Under the pieces are notes generated by a model, which worked only from the letters and a program-made list of their open reading frames with translations, ran no database searches and had not been told where the DNA came from. A DNA stretch of 64,000 nt, taken from assembly GCA_030789695.1 (NCBI GenBank), contig CM061142.1:159560714-159624713 (forward strand), in the 5' to 3' direction. The stretch comes from Scilla litardierei (Eukaryota; Streptophyta; Magnoliopsida; Asparagales; Asparagaceae). Within the stretch, counting starts at the first letter, position 1. The number at the start of each line of letters is the position of its first letter. The translations under genes were made by a program, and so were the position numbers. Positions 33,911 through 44,442 of the stretch are shown piece by piece.

Positions 33911-33918
33911 TTTTATAG
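33911..33918 (-). promoter_or_regulatory. TATA box of the SIRE LTR
   Basis: CTATAAAA in sense orientation, about 85 bp downstream of the palindrome array. It is conserved in the right LTR at 43600-43607. The transcript start should lie roughly 30 bp downstream. Confidence 0.65.
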
Positions 33919-34002
33919 TTTTCTCAAACCCTTCAAACAGAATTCCCAAAAGCCCCTTTGAAGTCAGTGAGAAAAAGCTCAATGGATAGAATCTGCGCAC
34001 GC

Positions 34003-34775
34003 GACAGTCGACTGTTGAACAAAACACTGTCGACTGCTACACTGTGTCAGAGGGTAGGTGAGAATTCAAATGGTAACTTACCACGTGGACAGTCGACTGA
34101 TGAAGAGAAGACAGTCGACTGTTAAACCAACAGGCGACTGTAATTCCTTCTACAGGCGATTGACCGCAAACATGGTAAGTAGATAAAATCTCAGAAAAGT
34201 CTGGGAGGACATGACATGCGACTAATGAAGAGAAGACAGTCGACTGTTAAACCAACAGGCAACTGTAATTCCTTCTACATGCGACTATCACAAACCCTGA
34301 CATTTTCCAGAGAGTTGAGTCTGGAGAGAAGCTCAAAGACAGACGACTGTTGAGCATCGACAGTCGACTGTGCCATTGGACAGTCGACTGTAAATACCAC
34401 ATCGGTCGACTGGCACTAGAATAAGAAAAATTTCTGAGAGAATTCCTGCAGAAGAATCATGGATAGACGACTGTTAAAGCATTTACAGTCGACTGGTCCT
34501 TGGACAGGCGACTGTAAATACAACAACAGTCGACTGGCCAGATCAAACTGAGAATGATCATGGGCTGAAGATAGACATGCGACTGACTAACAAATCACAG
34601 TCGACTGTCTCTTGGACAGGCGCCTGTGAGATGTACAGTAGTCGCCTGAAAGAGTAAAAGCTTAGAAAGCCCAAGGATCAACTGTTAAAGTATGTGCATA
34701 ACAGGCGGCTGTAGAACAAAACACATGCGACTGTTTTTAGACAGGAGACTGTAAATTGTTCAGCAGTCGACTGTT
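34003..34775. repeat. U3 palindrome array, CAGTCGACTG family (left SIRE LTR)
   Basis: About ten perfect CAGTCGACTG copies (often ACAGTCGACTGT) interspersed with asymmetric variants ACAGGCGACTGT, CATGCGACTG and AGACGACTG. They form higher-order groups of about four motifs, spaced some 20-30 bp, recurring roughly every 110-130 bp. The right LTR has the same array, split into 43693-44178, 48437-48600 and 55530-55600 by insertions. Confidence 0.9.
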
Positions 34776-35165
34776 GAAAACATAAATTGCACATGCTTTG
34801 GAAAATTGAATTGGAGTCAAAGGAAAGATGATCAAATGTATTCCTATGACTGAAATGAAAATGTGTGTGTGCTCCAACAAAGTTCTACTTCTAAGCTACA
34901 TACTAGAAGAGAAAAAGAAGATTACATTAGTAGAACTCTCTCTTCTATCCAACGTATGAGCTTGAAGTCTTCTAGGAGCTTCAATCTCCATCTTTGATCA
35001 TCCAATCAACTTTCCTTGCTTTCATTGATCATTGAGTGTCATCCATTGCTAATTGATCTTCATGAAATGCTTATACAATGAATTAATTGCAAATAGAGGA
35101 TTAGTCACACATATTTATGTTTGCTCATCATTGACACCAAGTAGGGAGAAGTCCAATACTCAACA

Positions 35166-35179
35166 TTCTCCCCCTTTTT
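35166..35179 (-). other. Polypurine tract of the SIRE element
   Basis: AAAAAGGGGGAGAA in sense, directly before the 3' LTR start TGTTGAG; primes plus-strand synthesis. Confidence 0.85.
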
Positions 35180-36040
35180 GCTGAGGACAAACAAACATAA
35201 ACAAAAAGATAAATAATTGTGCTTAAAGAAAACTTACTCCCCCTACATAGATGCCAATCAAGTTAGTGAATAAATATTAGGGCATCTATGGATCAATTGA
35301 AGCACTTGAGTAAGATATGCATGAATGAAATGATTATCATGAAAACTTGAAATCTAGGTTTTTATAATCCAAGTTCATTATATCTTACTCCCCCCTGAAT
35401 CTAAGGCAATTTCAATCTTAGATTCAAGTTATGAATTAGAATTCACTTAGCACATAATTATGATATGTTTATTTCTCCCCCCTATGGCATTATTCAAAAG
35501 GTGGGAGTAGAATAACAACAAAAGTGCTAAATAAGTACTAAAACAATCATGAGAGTCTTAAGATAGAATGTATATCAGTAGTGATGCCAACAAATAATCA
35601 GATAAACATAGGGGCATCTCATTGATATACAAATCAAAAACTCATAAAACACAAGAAATGTTAGTTGACTAAAGGAATTGAGAGTCTAATATCAACATTA
35701 CAAGCTAAATGATCAAATCATCTCAAAAGACATCATATATATGAGATAGAATAAATTGAGACAATTAGGCAAAATTTCACACAAATAAGATAAACAGTTA
35801 GACAATGTGTGAAAGAGAATATGAAGTAAACATCATTTTCATATAAATAAGATTAAAGTTATATGGGTACAAAATACATCCATAATCACCATGTACATCC
35901 AAAAGTGATCAAAATACATACATCATCCATCCATCACTCAAAATACAACATCAAAAATATATACAAACACTCAACAACTCAGCCCTAACAGAAAAAAAAT
36001 CTAAGTCTAAGGGTAAGTGTCTGGAGTAGCATCAGCATCA
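35180..36040 (-). other. 3' untranslated region of the SIRE element
   Basis: AT-rich, no ORF. A second short purine-rich run in sense (TAGGGGGAGTAAG) lies at 35235-35247, plus CCCCCC-type tracts at 35391 and 35476. Otherwise nothing recognised. Confidence 0.5.
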
Positions 36041-36558
36041 TCAGTCGATGTGGATTACTGATGGGTCAGAGGGGCGACCAGACTGACGGAACATCAGTCT
36101 GGTGTTGCGACGGGTCGGAAAAGCACGAGCCTTCCTCTTCGATGACGATGCACAAGCAGAAGGAGGCTCAACATGATCAGGGACAGAAGGCTGAACAACA
36201 GTAGATAGAGGAACGAAGCCTGAAGAAGTGGGGACAGCTGAATGGGTAGTATCCTCAGCTGGAGGGAACATGGCCTCGAGTTCGGCCGGAATAGGGAAGC
36301 CGTGAAGTAAGAACGACTTGTACTGAAGCTCTAGGAGAAGAGAGAGCTTCTGATCCATGGAGGAAGCAAGTTTTTCGATCAACGAGACTCGGTCACACAG
36401 TTGAGTGAGTAGAAAATATTCTAGCGGAACAGAAGGAGGAGGACAGGGTGGCTGGTCAGCTGGTGGAGGAGTGAGTTACTGGTCAGCTGGTGGAGGAGTG
36501 GGTTCAGCGAGGAAGATTTCCAAAAACTCATCTAAAGACTGATGATTAACAGGTTCCA
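36041..36558 (-). pseudogene. 3' ORF of the SIRE element
   Basis: Reading from ATG at 36558: an acidic start, a Pro-rich stretch (TPPPADQ repeated twice, with one in-frame stop near 36477), a coil-like segment (VSLIEKLASSMDQKLSLLLELQ, read in two parts), a Ser/Thr/Pro-rich stretch and a basic C-terminus (SSSKRKARAFPTRRN). It occupies the position of the extra (env-like) ORF in SIRE elements. There is no visible membrane span, so I make no functional claim. A comparable coil-ending ORF occurs at 57520-57749 in the other SIRE remnant. Confidence 0.55.
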
Positions 36559-36805
36559 TGAAGATCGATTATTATAAGCTAGGGTACATACGAGTCGATA
36601 AATGAAAGAGAGCGATACCTAAGACTTGATGATCGACGAAGGGAGAGTCAATCGAACAGACAATTGGTAGAATGGAGGAGAGATCGGAGAGAGCAGCTAC
36701 GAAATGGAGAAGAGATCGACGGATGGTGGAGTTCGAAGGAGGAAGACGAGGGAGTTTTCGTCATATGAGAGAGAAAACAAATGATCGAATCGACGGCTCT
36801 CGAAG

Positions 36806-37231
36806 ATATAAGGAGGGTTCCAAGGAATCTGGGCCGTTAGATCGAAAAATCGACGGCTCAGATCAAGTTATCGAACCGCCACAACAGTTGACATTCAACT
36901 AATAAAAAGTTGTCAGTCGTCTGGTCGATAAGATAGAAATAAGCTTGGGTTGACAGACAGTCGACTGTTGGGTAATCCACAGTTGCCTGTCGGAGAGACA
37001 GTCGACTGTTCCTTACACATCAGTCGACTGACAGAGAATTAAAAAATATAATGATAAAGAACAGAGACCTCTGAAGATTTGGACAGTTGCCTAATGACCA
37101 AAATGCAGTCGCCTGTCGAACTGACACTCGACTGTAAAATCGTCATCAGCCTCCTGTGCGAAAAATACAGTCACATGTATGTGAAAATAGAGTAGGGCAG
37201 TCGACAGTCGAAGTAATGATAGTCGTCTGTC
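36806..37231 (-). promoter_or_regulatory. Internal palindrome array with TATA-like box upstream of the SIRE 3' ORF
   Basis: 36912-37231 holds at least three perfect CAGTCGACTG copies plus variants (ACAGTTGCCT, GCAGTCGCCTGT, CACTCGACTG, CAGTCGTCTG), the same motif set as the LTR U3. About 100 bp downstream in sense is TTATATCT (36813-36806), and the 3' ORF ATG follows at 36558. The array lies outside any LTR. That it is a promoter is inference. Confidence 0.5.
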
Positions 37232-37511
37232 CTGGTCCAAAAATGCACAATGAGGTTAAAATCCAGAGGATATAAACATCTCACCCTAGGACCTATACTT
37301 TAACACAAATTTAATCATGAAATCAATATTAAAGTATTATCGATTAACAGATCTCTTAAAACAAATTAAAACTATCGAAATCAACAAAATCTCAAATACA
37401 TCTCTTAAAACAAATATATGTGAAACATATAATTTATCAAACGAAGAGAAGTAACAAATGATGATATGAGTTCAAACATGACATAGCATAAGAGTATGAA
37501 CTCCTACACTT

Positions 37512-40500
37512 TAGATTCACCCGTAATCCCTAATTCTCCACGGAACCTCACAAATGAATCTTCTTTAAGAGGTTTAGTGAAGATGTCGGCGATTTGTTTT
37601 TGGGTTTCAATGTACTCTAAGATGATGTCCTTCTTAGCTACATGATCATTAATAAATGTTGTCTCACATCTATATGTTTGGTACGGAAGTGATGTACCGG
37701 ATTCTTGGAAAGAAAAATTGCACTTTGGTTATCAAACATGATATGGCAAGTATCACAATTGACACCATAGTCTTTAAGAGTGTGTCTCATCCAAAGAACT
37801 TGTACGCATGCAAGACCTGCGGAGAAATATTCCGCTTCAGTCGTGCACAATGATATCGAGTTCTGTTTTTTGGAAAACCAAGAAACTAGGAAATTCCCTA
37901 GAAAATGGTAAGTGCCACTAGTACTCTTCCTATCAGATTTGCATCCGGCAAAGTCGGCATCACTATATGAGATTAACTCATATGTGATAGACTTAGGGTA
38001 AAGTAACCCATAATCTAGAGAATGATTGAGGTAACGAAAAATTCGTTTAACCGCAATCAAGTGTGACTCCTTAGGTCTAGCTTGATATCTAGCACACAGG
38101 CATACAGAAAACATGATATCGGGCCTACTAGCAGTTAAGTAAAGCAAGCTATCGATCATACCTCGATATAGACGAACGTCTACATCTTTTTCGTTTTCAT
38201 CCTTCTGTAGATGGGTCGTCGTACTCATGTGGGTCCTTTTGCTTGAAGACGATTCCATCCCGAATCACTTGATGAGCTCCCCGGTGTAGTTGGGTTGATG
38301 TATGAAAGTCACATCCTTCATTTGTTGAATTTGAAGGCCAAGGAAGTAGTTTATCTCACCCATATAGCTTATTTCGAATTCATCCTTCATAGACTTAGAA
38401 AATTCTTGCCAAAGGTTAAAGTCAGTAGAACCAAATATAATATCGTCTACATAAACTTGAATTAAGAGAATGTCATTTTCATAATCCTTAATAAAAAGTG
38501 TTGAATCAACCTCACCCATTTTAAAACCAAAATCCAAAAGAAAGGTTTTGAGTCGATCATACCAAGCTCTAGGAGCTTGTCTCAACCCATATAACGCTTT
38601 CTTAAGTTTGAAAACATGGTTTGGAAATTTTTCATGTATGAAACCGGTTGGTTGAGAAACATAAACTTCTTCATTAACAATTCCATTTAAAAATGCCCTT
38701 TTAACATCCATTTGAAATAATTTGAAATTCTTGTGAGATGCAAAAGACAAAAACAATCTAATAGCTTATAGTCTAGCTACAGGGGCAAACGATTCTTCGA
38801 AATCGATACCTTCTTCTTGCTGATAGCCTTGAGCTACTAAACTTACTTTATTCCTTGTGATGACCTCGTTCTCATCGGTCTTGTTCTTAAAGATCCACTT
38901 AGTCCCAATCACTTGGTGACCGCTTGGAAGAGGAACGAGCTCCCAAACTTCATTTCTCTCAAATTGCATAAGCTCTTCTTCCATTGCAATTATCCAAGAG
39001 CTATCTTCATATGCTTCTTGGATGTTCTTGGGCTCAATGGTAGAAACAAACACACAGTGAGAGAATTCTTCAATTCTTGACCTCGTTCAAACACCCACAC
39101 CAATATCTCCAATAATTTGGTCATGGGGGTGATTACGAACGGTAGGGTAAGCTTTGGGAATCCCTGTATCACTTGGAACATTTTCAACAACTTCATTAGT
39201 ATTGTTAGTCTCAATAATAGAACCATTGAATTTAACATTACTAAGAGAATCACACAAAACATCTACACTATCATCAACCACATTAGGAAAATCAAAATCT
39301 TCATAGAATGATACGTGTAGAGATTTCTTAATCGTTGCAGAGGTTTTGTTGTATATCCAGTAGGCTTTGCTACGTGTGGAATATCCAACAAAAATTCCTT
39401 CATCGAATCTTGGCTCAAATTTTTCTAAGTTACCAAAGGTGTTCTTGATAAAATATTTTGAACCAAAAACACGAAAATATTTAACTTGTGGTTTCTTGTT
39501 ATAAAATAACTCAAAACAAGTTTTGTTCATTCGGTGGCTCACTAGGATCCTAGTGAGCACATAACATGCCGTGTGCACTGCCTCTGCCCAAAATTGTAGT
39601 CCAAGATTACTATCATGGAGCATGGTACGTGCACACTCAATAAGAGTCCTATTCTTTCTCTCTACAACACCATTTTGTGGTGGTGCACGAGAAAAAGAAA
39701 AATTGTGAGTTATCCCGGTGTCATCACAAAATTTTGTGAAAGACTCATTCTCAAATTCTTCTCCATGATCACTATGAAAAGTGATAATGGTGGATCCTAA
39801 GAGATTTTGAATCTTCTTTGCAAATATGGTAAACTCTTCAAAGGCTTCATTCTTATTAGTTAAAAATGAAACCCAAGTAAATCCAGAGAACTCGTCGACG
39901 ACAACTAATCCAGAGGCGGTTCTAGTTGGCCCAAATAAATCTAGATGAAGTAATTCTAGGGGCCTCTTAGAAGTTATGCCTTCTGTAAGTTTAAAAGATG
40001 ATTTACTAAGTTTACCACGTTGACATGAATCACAAAAGTTTTTCTTGCTAAAAGCAATTTTTAGAAAACCTTTATTAGATCATGCTTAGCCAACTTATAT
40101 AAGTGCTTAAAATGAACATGACCAAAACGGCGATGCCATAATAGTTGTTCATTTGTATTAGCAACTAAGCAATGTTCTACGGTTTTAGGCAAGCTTAAAT
40201 AGTAAATATTCTTATGCCTAATACCGGTAAATAAAACTTGTGAATCAAAATCAATAATTTCACTCATACCCTCTCCAAAGTTAACCTTGTAACCTTTGTC
40301 ACAAAGTTGACTAATGGAGATAAGGTTATGACATAAACCACTAACTAAATAAACATTAGTAATGAGTGGTTTGGAAGGATTACCGACTTTACCTACTCCT
40401 ATGATGGTTCCCTTTTGATTACCTCTAAAAGTGACCGTTGCACTATCTTTGATGCTAATCACGTCGGAGAGCAATAAGGGATCTCCCGTCATGTGTTTGG

Positions 40501-40735
40501 AGCAATCGCTGTCGAGTATCCATCCTTTCCTTTTAGAGCCAATATGTCGTTTATTGCTCTCTTTTTTTTCTTGGGTACCTACATGATATACCATAAGCTT
40601 ATGGTACCCAATTTTTGTTGGGTCCAAAGGATTAGCCCTTTGGAAGCCAAGTCCAAGTGAACTTCCGCTTCCCACCATAATTACCACTATTAATAATATC
40701 ATGAAAGTAGGAATCAACATAGGCATTCCTATCAT
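37512..40735 (-). pseudogene. pol: Pol of the SIRE element: PR-INT-RT-RNaseH
   Basis: PR near 40455: WILDSDCSKHMTGD, with Asp where the catalytic Gly is expected. GAG-pre-integrase at about 40130 (LLWHRRFGHVHFKHLYKL). After a frameshift near 40065, INT follows with its Cys pair (FCDSCQRGK), catalytic Asp and Glu context (HSDHGEEFEN, PPQNGVVERKNR) and a continuation to 39087. RT spans 39053-38265, with [17 protein letters not shown], a stop near 38766, LKKALYGLRQAPRAWYD and the catalytic YVDDIIFGS. RNase H spans 38258-37515, with SYSDADFAGCKSDRKSTSG and TEAEYFSA, a frameshift near 37655, and an end near FTKPL. INT before RT is the copia order. Confidence 0.9.
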
Positions 40736-42967
40736 TTAAGCTTGTGTTCTTAGGACCCCAAATTGTGTATGCTTTGGAAGTCCTTTTCCTAGTTGCATGC
40801 ACATTGATTGATTTCTATGTGGTGTGTGCATCATAGGAACATGCTTTCTAGCATATGACAATGGAGGTGGATAAGCATTGCACATATAGGGGTTGTATGC
40901 AACCTTAGGTACATGTACGTTATATGAGGCATATAGGGGCATGCATGACATGATGTTGATGTGCATACATGGAAGAATGATGCATATGAGCATATGAGTG
41001 TATAGGAGCACGTACAAGAGTATTTCTCATGTGTGGATTTGCATGTGTCCGTGGGTATGGAGCATAGAAGGTGTCATGAGTGTCCACTTGTGAAGTAGGA
41101 GATTTCCTACGTGGATGAATGTTGGTGTACATGTAAGCATGACCTCTCTTTTGGTTTCCACCCGTAATGGGTTTCTTACCAAAAGGAAGAGATTATGAAG
41201 TGGTGGATTTCTTGGTAGGTTTGCTACCAATAGCGTTTTTGACACCACTTGTGGATGCACCAGAGGATGGCCTCACAAAGTCTATAATGACATCACTATA
41301 GGAGGTACGAGTATTGGATGCATTTGCTTCCACAAAACCAAGACCAACACGATGTGTGGCCGGAAATTGGTTTGATAGCAAATCATCCAATTGACCGTTT
41401 CCCTTATTAAATCTCATAATACGGGAGGACGTGAGCTCATATTTCTCCTTAAGAGAAGAAATATTGGTATCCAAGGTGGACACCCATGCTTTGAGCTCGT
41501 GCACTTGGGTTTTGAGAGAATCATTCTCTAAACCCAATTTTGTGTTTTGTGAAGCTAGATCACTATTATCCTTAGGATATGTTTGATCTAGTTGAGATTT
41601 GAGGGAATTCACCTCATCTCTCAATATGACATTTTGAGAAACCATGGAGGTTTTCTCAAGTGTTAATGTATCAACAATGGTGTCATTATTGATAATGCAT
41701 GGAATGAATGGTTTGCTAACATTCAATTTCTTTAAACTAGTATATCTAAGCATTAGAGATTGATACTTAACAAATAGTTCTTCATTAGCAATACACAATC
41801 CATCCATTGTTACCTCGGGTTCATCGATGTCGGAATCACTCTCATTAGAGAGTGGATCTTCCCGGGCCATGAAGCACATGTGGGCGCTTTCGCCCTTCTC
41901 ATCATCGGATTTGCTTGATGAGTCTCCACTTGAGTCATCGAATGTACCGACAAGTCCTTTCTTCTTATCTTTCTTGTACTTTTCAGACTTGTGGTACTTC
42001 GGAGCTTTCCAATTCTCTTTGTTTCTTAGCATCAGGTAATCCTTCTTGATGTGCCCTGGCTTGTTACACTTAAAACACAAAGATGAAGTGTTATTAGTAG
42101 AATCAAATTTATTCTTGGAGGGAAATTTACCTTTGCGAAAGAAGCATTGGAACTTCTTCTCCATTTGAGCCATCTCCTCCAAGTCCATTTCTTTTTCTGA
42201 TTCTTCACTTTCGGAGGATGAAGAATTATCTTTAAATGCTAATGCCTTATTCTTCGCCTCTGTTGGATTCATCATAGCTCGAATCTTCAATCAGTTCTAC
42301 AGTCTTACTTCATAAGACATGAGAGTCCCGATGAGATTAACCACATTGTAATTCTTTATGTCGTTGACCTCCTCGATGGCGATAGCTCTTCTTTCCCATT
42401 TGGAGGTCATTCCCATAATGATCTTTCTTACCTTATCTTGTTGAGAGTAGACTTACCAAGAGCTTCGAGCTCATTGGTGATGTCGGTAAAACGTCCGTAC
42501 ATTGTTGCTATGCTTTTATTTTCCTGCATGTGAAACATATCAAAATTTTGCACAACAACATATAGTTTGGAAAGTTTTACCTTATCCGTTCCCTCATGGG
42601 TAACGACTAGATGGTTTCAAATTTGATATGCACTCTTACATATGCATATCTTGTTGAACTCATCTGGGTCCAACGTACAATGAAGAGCGTTCATTGCCTT
42701 GTTGTTATTGACTTCGGCAGACTTCTTGGAAGGCGTCCATTTGTCATAATCCTCTTCGGAGGGTTCGACGTATTCCTTGTGGAGGGTTCTCCAAAGAGAA
42801 GCACTCCTTAGGAACGTCTCCATCGGGCATTTCCAATAGCCGAAATTCGTGCCATTGAAACGTGGAGGACGAACTGTTGATTGTCCTTCGAAGACGGTGG
42901 ATGCTCCATCACGGTCGTGATTGTTGTACGAAGTCGGTGGAGGAACGTTGTTGTTGTTGGATGCCAT
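40736..42967 (-). pseudogene. gag: Gag of the SIRE element
   Basis: Starts MASNNNNVPPP at 42967. The N-terminal part has FNGTNFGYWKCPMETFL and runs to a stop at 42617. Similarity continues in the same and other frames to about 42300 (FDMFHMQENKSIATMYGRF). 42290-41193 is open for 365 codons, with an acidic stretch and a zinc knuckle CFKCNKPGHIKKDY whose last Cys is Tyr. A long coil (LRDEVNSLKSQLDQ, LGLENDSLKTQVHELK) follows, typical of long SIRE Gag. 41190-40740 encodes Met/His/Pro/Tyr-rich low-complexity sequence joining PR. Several stops near 42440-42300. Confidence 0.85.
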
Positions 42968-42981
42968 ATCTAAATACCGAC

Positions 42982-42993
42982 GCTCCGATACCA
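42982..42993 (-). other. Primer-binding site of the SIRE element (tRNA-iMet)
   Basis: TGGTATCGGAGC in sense, complementary to initiator tRNA-Met 3' end with one change (the usual copia PBS). The LTR end that should flank it has been deleted. Confidence 0.85.
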
Positions 42994-44442
42994 AATTAAA
43001 TTCCTAACCAACAATAAAGTGCGGAATGAAAATTAACCCTAAGAATGAAACAATGCAAATGCAGATATGTTTCAAGGGTTTGGATTAACCAAGTTAAATC
43101 ATGGCTTGTTCCCGGTAATCCTACGTCCCTTCCACCCAGATACCACCGGATACTCAAGTTAGAACCCTAACTTGCGGTTTCCTTAAAACCCCACTTGTAG
43201 CAACCCTACAAGTGAAATCGAAGTACACTCGATTGTCCTTGACTCCCACAACTTGGGAGCAAGCTAACCACTCTCACAACCCAAGAGTAAATCAAATAAC
43301 TAAAGTTATGAAATATGAAATAAACATCACTTACAATCACCTAAGCCTTGAAGTAGAACTTGAAGGAGAGTGTGTTGTGTGTTGAATGACTCTCTTGAAG
43401 CGAGGAAAGCCCTTTCTCTTGACTGCGCCAAATCCTAGAAGATTTCTCTTTGGTTCTAGGTTGGAGAGCAAGAGATGAAAGATAGGAATTCTATGGCTTT
43501 TGGATTTTGAGAGAATAGATCAATGAATATTGAAAGTTTGAAAGGTTGAGCTGATAAATATCAAGTGAGTCAGCCTCTCAATGGAATAGTAGAGGCTGGT
43601 TTTATAGTTTTCTCAAACCCTTCAAATAGAATTCCCAAAATCCCCTTTGAAGTCCGTGAGAAAAAGCTCGACGGATAGAATCTGCGCACGCGACATCGAC
43701 TGTTGAACAAAACACAGTCGACTGCTGTACTGTGTCCGAGGGTAGGTGAGACTTCAAACGGTAACTTACCACATGGACAGTCGACTGATGAAGAGAAGAC
43801 AGTCGACTGTTAAACCAACATGCGACTGTAATTCCTTCTACAGGCGACTGGCCGCAAACAGAGTAAGTAGAGAAAATCTCAGAAAAGTCTAGGAGGACAG
43901 GATAGGGGACTGATGAAGAGAATACGGTCGAATGTTAAACCAACTGGCGGCTGTAATTCCTTCTATAGGCGACTGTCACAAACCCTGACATTTTCCAGAG
44001 AGTTGAGTCTATAGAGAAGCTCAAAGACAGACGACTGTTGAAGCATCGACAGTCGACTGTGCCATTGGACAGTCGACTGTAAATACCACATCAGTCGATT
44101 GGCACTAAATAAGAAATATTCTAGAGAGCAAGTCCTACAGAAGAATCATGGACATGCGACTGTTGAAGCATTTACAGTTAGGGGCAGAACCAGCATTAGA
44201 TGACTTGGGGGGAACCAGCATTAGATGGTTAGGGTTGGTGTTAGGGTTAGGGATGGATGAGAGGTAGTTGTTTTGATAGACATATGTAGTTTTCCCATAG
44301 TTTTTCTTCTCCAAAGTTCTTATTGGGCTTGGTTTTTCCATGATTTTAAGGATCACATATTGTAATCCAAGTTTATTGTTGTAATAATAATCTATCTAAC
44401 TAGATGTACACCAAAGATTAGATATAACCAGTATAATCTTAT

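Larger units (their letters stand above)
22927..35165 (-). repeat. 3' (left) LTR of the SIRE element, split by element B
   Basis: Segments 22927-23357 and 33644-35165 make a LTR of about 1.95 kb, from TGTAGGGTCC on + to CTCAACA. In sense direction: U3 with the palindrome array (34775-34003), a CTATAAAA box at 33918-33911, then R/U5 ending in the pyrimidine/purine-rich block around 22945-22975 (CACTAGAAGGGGGGTTGAATAG) that many SIRE LTRs share. The ACTTA at 23353-23357 and 33639-33643 marks the element B insertion. Confidence 0.85.

Noticed and set aside
44228..44255. Interstitial telomere repeat (TTAGGG-like)
   Set aside because: Only a few degenerate units and the plant type would be TTTAGGG; too short to be a telomeric relic.
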